Shown: positions 8,255 through 16,563 of the stretch, piece after piece | Numbering within the stretch: position 1 is the stretch's first letter | How the letters are laid out: every line of letters starts with the position of its first letter | Source of the DNA: Kitasatospora sp. NA04385 | GTDB taxonomy: Bacteria > Actinomycetota > Actinomycetes > Streptomycetales > Streptomycetaceae | DNA length: 64,000 nt | Assembly (NCBI RefSeq): GCF_013364235.1 | Contig: NZ_CP054919.1 | Coordinates: 3,568,700 to 3,632,699, forward strand | Reading direction: 5' to 3' | Program-made: the position numbers and the translations under genes | Notes under the pieces: model-generated | The model's database searches: none | What the model was told of the DNA's origin: nothing | The model's input: only the letters and a program-made list of their open reading frames with translations

Positions 8255-9109
8255 TCATCCGCGCCCGGCGAGCAGGCCGTTGAGCGTGCCGTAGTCGAGC
8301 GCGCCGTCCAGCGCCCCGTACGTGCCGGAGCCGAGCAGTTCGGCGGCGGCCCGGTGCGCGGCGGTGTACGCGGCCTGGGCGAGCGCGGTGCCCAGGCTGA
8401 TCCGGCGGACCCCGGCGGCGGCGAGTTCCACGACGGTCGGGCCGCCCGGGACGGCCATCGCGTTGACCGGCAGCGGGGACGCGGCGGTCAGCTCCTTCAG
8501 CGCGGCGAGGTCGAGCAGACCGGGGACGAACAGCGAGTCGGCCCCGGCCGCCGCGTACGCCTCGGCCCGGCGCAGCACCTCCGCCGGGCGCCCGTCGACC
8601 GGGCCGACGCCGAACAGGTGGACGTCGGTGCGGGCGTTGACCAGCAGGGCGGGCAGACCGGCCTCGGCGGCGGCCGTCCGGGCGGCGCGCAGCCGGGCGG
8701 ACTGCTCGGCGACGGTGAACAGCGGGCCGCCGGGGGCCGCCGAGTCCTCCAGGTTGACGCCGACCGCGCCCGCCGCGACCACCGCGCGGACGGTCTGCGC
8801 CACGTCCTCGGGGGCCGGGCCGTAGCCGCCCTCGACGTCGGCGGTCACCGGGACGTCCACGGCGGCGGCGATCCGGCGCACCAGCTCGGCCATCGCCGCC
8901 CGGTCCAGGCCCTGCCCGTCGCCGCGCCCCGCGGACCAGGAGACGCCGCCGCTGGTGGTGGCGATCGCGGGCGCCCCGGCCGCGGCGATCACCGCCGCGC
9001 TGCCCGCGTCCCAGGCGTTGGGGAGCAGCAGCGGCGCGTCGGCGTCGGCCAGCGCGCGCAGGGTGGCGGCGTGCTCGGCGGAACGGGCGGGGAGGGCGGG
9101 GTGCGGCAT
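8255..9109 (-). CDS. Isocitrate lyase / PEP mutase superfamily protein
   Basis: A 284-residue TIM-barrel protein of the C-C/C-P lyase superfamily. Seen: LLLPNAWDAGSAAVIAAAG near the start, TTSGGVSWSAG, the metal-binding TADVEGGYG, VGVNLEDSA, and LLVNARTDVHLFG. These match the group that includes PEP mutase, methylisocitrate lyase and oxaloacetate decarboxylase-like proteins. The catalytic-loop cysteine of true isocitrate lyases (KKCGH) is absent. No phosphonate genes are nearby, so the reaction is unknown and C-C bond lysis is the safest general statement. The ATG at 9109 has only a weak Shine-Dalgarno. Confidence 0.83.
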   Translation of the reverse strand: MPHPALPARSAEHAATLRALADADAPLLLPNAWDAGSAAVIAAAGAPAIATTSGGVSWSAGRGDGQGLDRAAMAELVRRIAAAVDVPVTADVEGGYGPAPEDVAQTVRAVVAAGAVGVNLEDSAAPGGPLFTVAEQSARLRAARTAAAEAGLPALLVNARTDVHLFGVGPVDGRPAEVLRRAEAYAAAGADSLFVPGLLDLAALKELTAASPLPVNAMAVPGGPTVVELAAAGVRRISLGTALAQAAYTAAHRAAAELLGSGTYGALDGALDYGTLNGLLAGRG

Positions 9110-9244
9110 GCGGGGCTCGCTTCCGGTGCGGTGCTCGGGAGGGACGCGTCCATCCTGGCGGGCCCGGCCGGTCGGGGCCGACTGATTAAGCTGGGGCCGA
9201 ATCGGCGGTGTCGGGCGGCCGTGGGCGGCGGCGGAGGTGGCGGG

Positions 9245-10252
9245 GTGCGGACGGGGCTGCCGCTGTCGGTGGGCGACCTGGCGCTGACCAGGTTCGCGAT
9301 CTCGCCGATGTGGGAGGTGGTCGCCGCCCTGCGCACGCTGGCCGCCGACCCGGTGCCCGCGCCGCACCGCCGCTGGGCCGCGCAGGTCCGGCCGCGGCTG
9401 GCCGCCGCCGGGCTGGACCGGGGCTGGCTGGCCGAGCTGGTCCCCCCGCACGGGCACCTGCCGGACTTCCTCAACCCCGTCCCCGGCGTGCCGGTCGCCG
9501 AGCTGGCGGCCGAACTGGCGGCGATCCGGGCCACCGGCCCCGCGCTGCTCCGGCACGACCTGGACTGCCTGCGCGCCGACCGGGGCGTCCGGGCCGGCGG
9601 GCGGCTGCGGCTGCGGCTGCGGCTGCGGCTGCTGGAGCGCGAACCCGAGCAGGCGCTGCGCCGGATCACCGCCGAGGCCGAGGCGTTCTGGCAGCTCGCC
9701 CTGGCCCCGTACTGGTCGCGGATCCGCGCGGTGCTGGAGGCGGACGTGCTGCGGCGGGCCCGGCAGGCCGCCGAGCGGGGCAGCGCGGCGATGCTCGGCG
9801 ACCTGCACGGCACGGCGCACTGGGCGGACGGCACGCTGCACCTGTCGGAGCGGCACTGCGCCGTCACCCGGATCGCGACCGGCGCCGGACTGCTGCTGGT
9901 GCCCTCGGTGTTCGCCTGGCCCCGGCTGCTGACCCGCACCGTCGCCCCCGACCCCCCGCAGCTCTGCTACCCGGCGTTGGCCGCCGCGACCGTCTGGGAG
10001 CACCGCCCGGCTCCGCGCGCCGAGGCGCTCGCGCCGGTGCTCGGCCGCACCCGCACCCTGCTGCTGGCCGAACTCGACGTGCCCGCCTCCACCACCGAAC
10101 TCGCCGCCCGCTGCGGGCTCTCCGCCCCCGCGGTCTCCCAGCACCTCACCGCGCTGCGCACCGCCGGGCTGGTCTCCTCGCACCGGGCCGGGCGCTGCGT
10201 GCTGTACGCCCGGACCGGCACGGCGGACGCCTGGCTGGACGCGCTGCCCTAG
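9245..10252 (+). CDS. ArsR-type regulator with DUF5937 N-terminal domain
   Basis: A 335-residue protein. The N-terminal two thirds starts VRTGLPLSVGDLALTRFAISPMWE, typical of DUF5937. The C-terminal 70 residues are an ArsR-like winged helix: LDVPASTTELAARCGLSAPAVSQHLTALRTAGLVSSHRAGRCVLY. No cysteine pair for metal sensing is visible. The GTG start at 9245 follows GGAGG by 7 nt. Residues 117-128 are a run of Arg-Leu repeats encoded by five exact GCGGCT hexamers. The gene is divergent from the PEP-mutase-like gene, and its target is not apparent. Confidence 0.82.
   Translation: MRTGLPLSVGDLALTRFAISPMWEVVAALRTLAADPVPAPHRRWAAQVRPRLAAAGLDRGWLAELVPPHGHLPDFLNPVPGVPVAELAAELAAIRATGPALLRHDLDCLRADRGVRAGGRLRLRLRLRLLEREPEQALRRITAEAEAFWQLALAPYWSRIRAVLEADVLRRARQAAERGSAAMLGDLHGTAHWADGTLHLSERHCAVTRIATGAGLLLVPSVFAWPRLLTRTVAPDPPQLCYPALAAATVWEHRPAPRAEALAPVLGRTRTLLLAELDVPASTTELAARCGLSAPAVSQHLTALRTAGLVSSHRAGRCVLYARTGTADAWLDALP
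9601..9630. repeat. Hexanucleotide repeat (GCGGCT)5 inside a coding region
   Basis: Five perfect GCGGCT copies encode an (Arg-Leu)n stretch in the DUF5937/ArsR regulator. Because the unit is 6 nt, gain or loss of units keeps the reading frame and only changes a basic helix length. Confidence 0.9.
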
Positions 10253-10285
10253 GGCCCGTCCGGCAAGCTCGGCCGGGCAGGCCCT
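10251..10285. terminator. Bidirectional terminator between convergent genes
   Basis: AGGGCC-CGT-CCGGC pairs with GCCGG-GCA-GGCCCT around a short AAGCTCG loop. The hairpin includes the TAG stop of the ArsR-type gene at one end and the stop of the terpene-cyclase-fold gene at the other. Confidence 0.75.
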
Positions 10286-11195
10286 AACTCCCCTCGTACG
10301 CGCGGAGGGTGCGCAGGGCGGCCAGGGTGACGCCCGGGCGGGCCTCGTTCTCGGTGGCGGCGGACCAGCGGGCCCAGTTGATCGGCCAGCCGCCGTCCGG
10401 GAGTTGGCGGGAGGCGAGGTGGTCGAGGCCGCGCTCGACCTCGGCGTCGGTGAACCAGGCGCGGGCCAGGCTGTCCGGGCCGGACGCGTAGTCGTGCGGG
10501 AAGTGGAACTCGCCGGGCGCGTAGCCGGGGGCGGGGCGGACCTGCTCGGGGCGGGCCGGGTCGAGCAGCACCAGCCGCTGCGCGCGCACCGACTCGCCGA
10601 GGCGGGCGGCCTGTTCGGCGGCCCAGGCCCGGTCGGGCGCGGCGTCCAGGAAGCCGACGGCGGTGATCACCTCGTACGGGTGGGTCGTCCCGATCGCCTC
10701 GATCGCGCGGCGGCAGAACGCCTGCGCGCCGGTCAGCCAGGGGTGGCGGACCCCGGCCCGGAGCAGCGGGGCGGCGATCTGGCCGGTGGAGAGCAGTTCG
10801 GCGGGCGGGTCGTCGGCGATCGGCAGGAAGGGCGGGTGCGGGTAGCGGCGCAGGCTGGGCAGGACGGCCGGGACGCCGCCGTCCGGGGTGGTCAGGGTGC
10901 TCGCCCAGTCGCAGAGCCCGGTGCCGCGCGGGCCGGCCAGGGCGTCGGCCTCGGCGAGGATCCGGGCGGCCGCGCCGGCCGCGAGCGGTTGGGCGGCGGG
11001 GCCGCGGACGTCCGGCTCCAGGCCGTACGCCCAGCCGCCGTCCGGGGTGCGGTAGGCGTCCAGCGCGGCGAGGACGCCCGCCGGGTCGGGGGCGGTGCCG
11101 AAGAGGTGGGCGAAGCGCCGCTGTTCCAGGACCCGGCCCGCCGTCCACAGGTAGTCGGCGGCCCGTTCGATCGCGCTGTCGTCGATGCGTGCCAT
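10284..11195 (-). CDS. Prenyltransferase/squalene-oxidase-repeat (terpene cyclase-like fold) protein
   Basis: A 303-residue protein with repeated alpha-alpha units of the squalene cyclase fold: LAALDAYRTPDGGWAYGLEP near residue 40, TTPDGGVPAVLPSL near 102, and ASRQLPDGGWPINWARW near 270. The first and last resemble QW motifs. It lacks the DXDD acid motif of true squalene-hopene cyclases and is half their length, so catalytic terpene cyclisation is unlikely. The ATG at 11195 was chosen because the longer open frame upstream overlaps the divergent DUF4287 gene. Function unknown. Confidence 0.72.
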   Translation of the reverse strand: MARIDDSAIERAADYLWTAGRVLEQRRFAHLFGTAPDPAGVLAALDAYRTPDGGWAYGLEPDVRGPAAQPLAAGAAARILAEADALAGPRGTGLCDWASTLTTPDGGVPAVLPSLRRYPHPPFLPIADDPPAELLSTGQIAAPLLRAGVRHPWLTGAQAFCRRAIEAIGTTHPYEVITAVGFLDAAPDRAWAAEQAARLGESVRAQRLVLLDPARPEQVRPAPGYAPGEFHFPHDYASGPDSLARAWFTDAEVERGLDHLASRQLPDGGWPINWARWSAATENEARPGVTLAALRTLRAYEGS

Positions 11196-11309
11196 GGGCC
11201 GACCGTACGGGCTGGCAGAAACTTCCGCGCGGAGCGATGAGTTCCGCCGGGGCGCGGCGTCCTCTCCTGTGACAGTGGCACGGAGCACGTGAACGGACGG
11301 GACTGCGCG

Positions 11310-11531
11310 ATGAGCACCGAGAAGACCGAGAAGAAGGTCATGGGACCGGCCAGCTACTTCCCCTCGATCGAGAAGAAGTACGGGCGCCCGATCGCCGAGT
11401 GGCAGCAGCTGATCGCCGACTCGCCGCTGACCAGGCACATGGAGCTGGTCGCCTGGCTGAAGTCCGAGTACGGGCTCGGCCACGGCCACGCCAACGCGCT
11501 GGTCGCGCACCACCTCGCCGCCGGTGCGTGA
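11310..11531 (+). CDS. DUF4287 family protein
   Basis: A 73-residue protein, MSTEKTEKKVMGPASYFPS. The DUF4287 core is clear: YFPSIEKKYGRPIAEWQQLI and ELVAWLKSEYGLGHGHANALV. It has no export signal. A GTG start 21 nt upstream (11289) is also possible in the same frame. It is followed 40 nt later by an alpha/beta hydrolase on the same strand. Role unknown; the family often occurs next to small stress or immunity-like genes. Confidence 0.8.
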   Translation: MSTEKTEKKVMGPASYFPSIEKKYGRPIAEWQQLIADSPLTRHMELVAWLKSEYGLGHGHANALVAHHLAAGA

Positions 11532-11570
11532 CCGCGGCCGACCGACCACGACGACTCACCTGGAGTGGGA

Positions 11571-12368
11571 ATGACCGAGTACGTGACCTCCGCCGACGGG
11601 ACCCGCATCGCCTACCAGGTGGCGGGTGAGGCGGGCCCGCCCGTGCTGGTGGTGGACGGCGCGATGTGCCACCGGGCGTTCGGGCCCTCGGGTGGCCTGG
11701 CCGCCGAACTCGCCGGTGCGCACCGGGTGTTCAGCTACGACCGGCGCGGGCGCGGCGAGAGCGGCGCCGGCGGGCCGTACGCCGTGCAGCGGGAGGTGGA
11801 GGACCTGGCGGCGCTCGTCGCGGCGGCGGGCGGCCGGGCGACGCTGCTGGGCCTGTCCTCCGGCGCGGCGCTGGCGCTGCGGGCGGCCGGGGCGGGCATC
11901 GGGGTGGAGCGGGTGGTGGCGTACGAGCCGCCGTTCAGCACCTCCGACGAGCAGCGGGCCCGGTTCAGGGAGTACCGGACGGGCGTGGAGCAGGACGTGC
12001 TGGCGGGCGAGCCGGGTGCGGCGGTGGCCCGGTTCATGGCCCTCGTCGGCACCCCCGGGCCGGTGGTCGCGCAGCTGCGCGAGTCGCCGGTGTGGCCGGC
12101 CTTCCTGGCGGTGGCGCCGACGCTGGTGCACGACGCCGAGGTGCTGGGCGGCACGGAGGGCGCGCCGGTGCCGGACGCGCTGCTGGCCGGGCTGCCGGTG
12201 CCGGTGCTGGTGGCCGACGGCGGGCTGAGCCCGGCCCTGCTGCGCGACGCGGCCGCGGCGACGGCCGCCGCCGCGGGCGCCGAGTACCGCACCCTGGAGG
12301 GGCAGACCCACGAGGTCGCGCCGGACGCGCTGGGGCCGGTGGTGGCCGGGTTCGTCGCCCGAGGCTGA
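11571..12368 (+). CDS. Alpha/beta-fold hydrolase
   Basis: A 265-residue serine hydrolase. The nucleophile elbow is GLSSGAA (G-X-S-X-G) near residue 94. The oxyanion region VLVVDGAMCHRAFG and YDRRGRGESG precede it. The catalytic acid is probably in VLVADGGLS and the histidine in LEGQTHEVAPD near the end. The ATG at 11571 follows TGGAGTGGGA closely. The substrate is unknown; the lid region is short. Confidence 0.86.
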   Translation: MTEYVTSADGTRIAYQVAGEAGPPVLVVDGAMCHRAFGPSGGLAAELAGAHRVFSYDRRGRGESGAGGPYAVQREVEDLAALVAAAGGRATLLGLSSGAALALRAAGAGIGVERVVAYEPPFSTSDEQRARFREYRTGVEQDVLAGEPGAAVARFMALVGTPGPVVAQLRESPVWPAFLAVAPTLVHDAEVLGGTEGAPVPDALLAGLPVPVLVADGGLSPALLRDAAAATAAAAGAEYRTLEGQTHEVAPDALGPVVAGFVARG

Positions 12369-12400
12369 GAGGGCTCGAAGGCTCGACGGGGCGGGCGCTT

Positions 12401-12448
12401 CGGCGTCAGGGCTCGACGGCGCAAGGGCACGACGGCGTCAGGGCGCGT
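12401..12448. repeat. 16-nt tandem repeat at convergent gene ends
   Basis: Three degenerate copies of CGGCGTCAGGGCTCGA (12401, 12417, 12433) lie just after the alpha/beta hydrolase stop. The third copy supplies the TGA stop of the convergent MarR gene (12438-12440). Confidence 0.7.
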
Positions 12449-12893
12449 CGACCAGGCGCCGCAGCAGTCGGCTGAGCCCGTCCCCGTCGAGGGCGGGCGA
12501 GCCGTGGGCGGCCGGGGCGAAGAAGGCGCGGTCGACGGCCTCGACGGCCGGGATCGCGGCCCGGGCGAGGGCGACGCCGCGCGGGGTGATGCTCAGCCGA
12601 CGGGCCCGGGTGTCGTCCGGGTCGGTGGTGCGGTCGAGCAGGCCCTTGGCCTCCAGTTTCCGCACCACCTGGGAGGTGGTGCGGACGTCGGTGCCGGCCT
12701 GCGCGGACAGTTCCTGCTGGTTGGGGGTCTCACCGCGCTCGTTGAGCCACCAGGCGCAGGAGAGCAGCACGAACTGCGGGTGCGTCAGGTCGTGCGGGGC
12801 GAGGGCGGCGGCGACCTCGCGCTGCCAGCGCAGGGTGGTGTGCCACAGCCAGAATCCGGGGCTGTTCGCCGGGCCCTCGACCAGTCCGTCCAT
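12438..12893 (-). CDS. MarR family transcriptional regulator
   Basis: A 151-residue winged-helix regulator. The recognition region reads QQELSAQAGTDVRTTSQVVRKLEAKGLLDR with the wing DPDDTRARRLSITPRG. GGAGGAG lies 6 nt before the ATG at 12893. The gene follows the SRPBCC gene on the same strand 108 nt downstream, and a dyad overlapping the SRPBCC promoter is the probable operator, giving joint autorepression. The ligand is unknown. Confidence 0.87.
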   Translation of the reverse strand: MDGLVEGPANSPGFWLWHTTLRWQREVAAALAPHDLTHPQFVLLSCAWWLNERGETPNQQELSAQAGTDVRTTSQVVRKLEAKGLLDRTTDPDDTRARRLSITPRGVALARAAIPAVEAVDRAFFAPAAHGSPALDGDGLSRLLRRLVDAP

Positions 12894-13001
12894 GCCGCTC
12901 TCCTCCGTACGTCTCACCTGCTCCGGCGGCTCCGGCCGTCCGGGTCGCGCCGACCGCACCGGCCGTCCGACCGCACCGGCCGGTCGGACAGTCAAGCACG
13001 G

Positions 13002-13424
13002 TCAGGCGGACCGTTCGGCGCGGGCGAGCAGGCCGGCCATCGCCGCCGGGAAGTCCTCGGTGATCATCGGGCCGATCTCGGGGCCGAGCAGCGCGACGTC
13101 CGGGCCGGTGATCTCCAGGCGGTGGACCACCCGGGTGCCGCCGCCGGGGAGGGCGGTGAGGGTGTGCGAGAAGTCCAGCACCGCGCCGCCGAACTCGGTG
13201 CGGTCGGCGTAGACGCGCTCCGGCTCGATCCGGGTGATGACGGAGACGATCGGCTCCTGCCCGGTCGGCGTCATGGTGACCTTGCCTCCGACCTCGAACG
13301 GGCCGTCCAGGGCGACGGCCTCCATCGAGGTGTCCCAGTCCGTCCAGTTGTCCAGGTCGCCGAGGACGGCCCAGACGGCGTGCGGCGCGGCGGCGGTCTC
13401 GGCGGTGTGCTCGTGCTGCCACAT
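13002..13424 (-). CDS. SRPBCC (START/Bet v1-like) family protein
   Basis: A 140-residue cytosolic protein with the polyketide cyclase/SRPBCC signature. It starts MWQHEHTAETAAAPHAVWAVLGDLDNWTDWD and continues with EVGGKVTMTPTGQEP, DFSHTLTALPGGGTRVVHRLEITGP. Such proteins hold a hydrophobic ligand in a cavity; many are co-transcribed with a MarR or ArsR regulator, as here. No catalytic residue can be assigned. AGGGGGA lies just upstream of the ATG. Confidence 0.84.
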   Translation of the reverse strand: MWQHEHTAETAAAPHAVWAVLGDLDNWTDWDTSMEAVALDGPFEVGGKVTMTPTGQEPIVSVITRIEPERVYADRTEFGGAVLDFSHTLTALPGGGTRVVHRLEITGPDVALLGPEIGPMITEDFPAAMAGLLARAERSA

Positions 13425-13473
13425 GGCGGTTCCCCCTCGTTCGGTGTCCGGCGGCTCCCCCGCCCGACTTCAT

Positions 13474-13498
13474 CTACGCAGAGATTATCCCTGCGTAG
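13474..13498. promoter_or_regulatory. Operator of the SRPBCC-MarR unit
   Basis: Perfect 8-nt arms CTACGCAG and CTGCGTAG are separated by 9 nt containing GATTATC. On the minus strand the spacer gives a GATAAT -10-like hexamer, so the dyad covers the promoter of the SRPBCC gene 50 nt downstream. Size and placement fit a MarR dimer site. Confidence 0.7.
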
Positions 13499-13656
13499 AC
13501 CATCCCCACAAGGGGAGGCCGGAGCAAGGGCACGGGCCGGGTGCGCACGGCGTGCGGCGAGGGCGGAAAGGCACTGCACCGGTTTCCCCGGCCCTGCTAC
13601 GGTCGGGGCGAATCCACCCCGCCGGAACCGTTGCGAACCGAGGAGAACCGACTCCG

Positions 13657-14952
13657 ATGCATGATGCCCGCGTCCTGATCGACCTGGGGGACGAAGCCGT
13701 CCGGCTTCTGGCACGTCGTGGCTACCGCCTCGACCTGTCCGCGCTGGAGGCGCTGCAGTCCCGCCGCAACAGCGGCATCCAGGCCGGCGACGAGCTGCGG
13801 GCCCGCTCGAAGCAGGTCGCCCAGGAGGTGCAGCGCACCGCGAAGCAGGGCGGGGACGTCAGCGAGCTGAAGGAGACCGCCCGCGCGCTGAAGGAGCAGG
13901 TCCAGCAGAACGAGGCGGAGCTGGAGCAGGTCCAACAGGAGCTGACCGACCTGCTGCTGACCATCCCCAACCTGCCGGACGACGAGGCCCCCGACGGCTT
14001 CTCCGACGAGGACGCCCGCGAGCTGCGCCGGGTCGGCGAGCCGCCGCGCTTCGACTTCACGCCCAAGGACCACGTCGACCTCGGCGAGACCATGGGGATC
14101 ATGGACTTCGGCCGGGCCACCAAGCTGTCGGGCTCGCGCTTCAGCGTGCTGCGCGGCGCCGGTGCCGCCCTGGAACGGGCCATCGTCGCCCTGCTGCTGG
14201 ACGTGCACACCCGCCGGCACGGGTACGTCGAGCACGCGGTGCCCTACCTGGTGAACCGGCGCACCATGACCGGCACCGGGCAGCTGCCGAAGTTCGAGGA
14301 GGACCTGTTCAGGACCGGCGTCGCCGACCGGGACCTGTTCCTGATCCCGACCGCCGAGGTCCCGCTGACCAACCTGTACGCGGACGAGATCGTCCCGCCG
14401 GCCGACCTGCCGCTGGCGCTCACCGCGCACACCCCGTGCTTCCGCTCGGAGGCCGGCTCCTACGGGCGCGACACCCGCGGGCTGATCCGGCTGCACCAGT
14501 TCTCGAAGGTCGAGATGGTACGGATCTGCGCGGCCGAGCAGTCCCGGGAGCAGATGCGGCTGATGGTCTCGCACGCCGAGGCCTGCCTGCAGGAGCTCGG
14601 GCTCGCCTACCGCGTCGTGGCGCTGGCCGCCGGGGACACCGGCTTCTCCTCGCAGCTGACGTACGACCTGGAGGTGTGGCTGCCCAGCCAGGACACCTAC
14701 CGGGAGATCTCCTCGGTGTCGGACTTCGGCACCTTCCAGGGCCGCCGGGCCGGCATCCGCACCCGGGACGAGAAGGGCAAGCCGACCCCGGCCGCCACCG
14801 TCAACGGCTCCGGCCTGCCGCTGGGCCGCACCATCGCGGCGGTGCTGGAGCAGCACCAGCAGGCCGACGGCTCGGTGCTGCTGCCCAAGGCGCTGCACCC
14901 CTACCTGGGCTTCGCCCGGATCGCCGCCGACGGCACGCCCGTCGCGGAGTAG
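13657..14952 (+). CDS. serS: Seryl-tRNA synthetase of non-standard type
   Basis: A 431-residue class II synthetase charging tRNA-Ser. The N-terminal coiled-coil arm spans about residues 35-110 (SKQVAQEVQRTAKQGGDVSELKETA). Motif 2 is CFRSEAGSYGRDTRGLIRLH, followed by QFSKVEM. Motif 3 is NGSGLPLGRTIAAVLE. The serine/ATP region LFLIPTAEVPLTNLYADEI resembles proteobacterial and Bacillus enzymes. The housekeeping streptomycete SerRS, as I remember it, begins MIDLRLLREDPDRVR and reads YYLVGTSEVPLA, so this is probably a second, acquired copy. The ATG lies 12 nt from AGGAGAA. A 17-bp perfect terminator follows. Confidence 0.9.
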   Translation: MHDARVLIDLGDEAVRLLARRGYRLDLSALEALQSRRNSGIQAGDELRARSKQVAQEVQRTAKQGGDVSELKETARALKEQVQQNEAELEQVQQELTDLLLTIPNLPDDEAPDGFSDEDARELRRVGEPPRFDFTPKDHVDLGETMGIMDFGRATKLSGSRFSVLRGAGAALERAIVALLLDVHTRRHGYVEHAVPYLVNRRTMTGTGQLPKFEEDLFRTGVADRDLFLIPTAEVPLTNLYADEIVPPADLPLALTAHTPCFRSEAGSYGRDTRGLIRLHQFSKVEMVRICAAEQSREQMRLMVSHAEACLQELGLAYRVVALAAGDTGFSSQLTYDLEVWLPSQDTYREISSVSDFGTFQGRRAGIRTRDEKGKPTPAATVNGSGLPLGRTIAAVLEQHQQADGSVLLPKALHPYLGFARIAADGTPVAE

Positions 14953-14965
14953 GGCGGCCGGACGA

Positions 14966-15000
14966 CCGGTGGCGCACGGCGGACCGCCGTGCGCCACCGG
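14966..15000. terminator. Strong terminator after serS
   Basis: A perfect 17-bp inverted repeat, CCGGTGGCGCACGGCGG against its complement, with a single A at the centre, begins 14 nt after the serS stop. No T-tract follows, as is common in streptomycetes. Confidence 0.85.
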
Positions 15001-15085
15001 CGTGTCCGGAGCCGGTGCCCCCTCCCCCGGCGGGAATCCGGACGGCGACCCGCCGGCCCCGCCGCGCCATCTGCCGGCCGTCGGC

Positions 15086-15171
15086 GATCACCACCCGAAC
15101 GACCACCCGGACGACCACCCTGGCGACCACCCGGCGGATTCCGCCGCGGGGACACCCGCAGGGACACCCGC
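15086..15171. repeat. 12-nt tandem repeats between serS and the kinase-like gene
   Basis: Four copies of a GACGACCACCCG-like 12-mer run from 15086 to 15133. After a small GGCGGATTCCGCC hairpin come two copies of GGGACACCCGCA/G (15148-15171). The 270 nt between the two genes hold otherwise only the serS terminator. A spurious frame here reads as DHP repeats. Confidence 0.7.
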
Positions 15172-15222
15172 GGGGATGCGACGCGCCGGGCGGGGTAGCT
15201 GACAGGGCGTTACCGTCGACGA

Positions 15223-16563
15223 ATGGGAGAGGCGGCGAAGGTGGTGTGGCCGGCGAGGACGGTGTGGCTGGCGCGGGCGGCGATCGGTTGCGGGCTGGCG
15301 GCGGTGCTGCTGCTGGCCGCCGGGGCCGGGCTGCGCGGGGCGCTGGTGGTGGCGGTCGGGGTGGCCGCGCTGGCGCTGATGGCGGTCGGCGGGTGGTGGG
15401 CGCTGTCGCGGCGCGGGCCGCTGCGCTGGCTGGGGGTGCTGCTGGCGGTGGCGGCCCCGGTGGGCGCGGTGGTGCTGTACGTCGGCGGCGGGACGTGGCC
15501 GTGGGTGCTGGGTGCGGTGGCGCTGTGGGCGGCCGGGCTGTGGCTGGGCCGGGTGGCGCTGCGTTCGGCGCAGCGGACCAGGGAGGTGCCGGAGCGGGAG
15601 GTCGATCCGCCGCGCAGGCCCGTCCTGATCATGAATCCGAAGTCCGGCGGCGGGAAGGTGGAGGAGTTCCACCTGGCGGAGCGGGCCCGTGAACTCGGCG
15701 CGCAGGTCGTCCTGCTGGACCCGGACGCCCACCAGGACGTCGTGGAGCTGGCCGAGCGGGCCGTCGCGGACGGCGCGGACCTGCTGGGCGTGGCGGGCGG
15801 CGACGGCACCCAGGCGCTGGTCGCCCAGGTCGCGGCCCGGCACGAACTGCCGTTCCTGGTGATCTCGGCGGGTACCCGCAACCACTTCGCGCTCGACCTC
15901 GGCCTGGACCGCGAGGACCCGGCGCGCTGCCTGGACGCGCTGCCCGACGGCGTGGAGCTGCGGGTCGACCTGGGCGAGGTCGCGGGCCGGGCCTTCGTCA
16001 ACAACGTGTCGTTCGGCACCTACGCGGAGATCGTCCAGAACCCCGAGTACCGGGACGCGAAGACCTCCACCGTCCTCGCGATGCTGCCCGACCTGCTGGT
16101 CGGCTACGCGGGCGCGAAGCTCACCGCCGAGATCGGCGGGGAGCGGCTGGAGCGTCCGCAGGCCGTCCTGGTCAGCAACAACCCGTACGACGCGGGCGAC
16201 CTGCTCGACCCCGGGCGGCGCTCCCGGATGGACCGCGGCTGCCTGGGCGTGCTGGGCGTGCGGGTGGACGGCGCGGCGCAGGTCGCGGACCTGGCGCTGC
16301 GTGGTACGAGTGCCGAGGGGGTGACGGTGCTGGTCGGCCGCGAGGTGCTGGTCACGGCGGACGTGCCCCGCATCCCGGTCGCGGTGGACGGCGAGGCCCT
16401 GGAACTGGACGTGCCGGTGCGCTGCGTCATCCGCCCCGGCGTGCTGCGGGTGCGGGTCCCGCGCGACCGGCCGGGCACGGTGGCCCCGGCCCCGAACCTG
16501 AAATGGAGCCGCCTGGCGCACCTCGCGTCGGGCCGGACGGAGAAGAACGGCGGTATGCGGTGA
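15223..16563 (+). CDS. Diacylglycerol/lipid kinase-like membrane protein
   Basis: A 446-residue protein. Residues 10-110 form about four membrane helices (AAIGCGLAAVLLLAAGAG, ALVVAVGVAALALMAVGGWW). From residue 125 comes a DAGK catalytic domain with VLIMNPKSGGGKVEEF, the nucleotide-binding GVAGGDGTQALVA, and SAGTRNHFALDLGLD. LVSNNPYDAGD and the DGEALELDVPVRCV end segment match the YegS/DAGK family. The substrate is probably a membrane lipid head group but is not specified by sequence. The stop overlaps the GTG of the PAP2 gene, so kinase and phosphatase are translationally coupled. Confidence 0.87.
   Translation: MGEAAKVVWPARTVWLARAAIGCGLAAVLLLAAGAGLRGALVVAVGVAALALMAVGGWWALSRRGPLRWLGVLLAVAAPVGAVVLYVGGGTWPWVLGAVALWAAGLWLGRVALRSAQRTREVPEREVDPPRRPVLIMNPKSGGGKVEEFHLAERARELGAQVVLLDPDAHQDVVELAERAVADGADLLGVAGGDGTQALVAQVAARHELPFLVISAGTRNHFALDLGLDREDPARCLDALPDGVELRVDLGEVAGRAFVNNVSFGTYAEIVQNPEYRDAKTSTVLAMLPDLLVGYAGAKLTAEIGGERLERPQAVLVSNNPYDAGDLLDPGRRSRMDRGCLGVLGVRVDGAAQVADLALRGTSAEGVTVLVGREVLVTADVPRIPVAVDGEALELDVPVRCVIRPGVLRVRVPRDRPGTVAPAPNLKWSRLAHLASGRTEKNGGMR

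Noticed and set aside
8255..9109. Phosphonate biosynthesis (true PEP mutase)
   Set aside because: No phosphonopyruvate decarboxylase or other phosphonate gene is nearby; only superfamily membership is supported.
15086..15171. Repeat array considered as CRISPR
   Set aside because: Units are 12 nt, directly adjacent, without spacers, and no cas genes are present.
14969..15202. Small frame with DHP repeats after serS
   Set aside because: It begins in the serS terminator, has no ribosome site and is produced by 12-nt tandem repeats.
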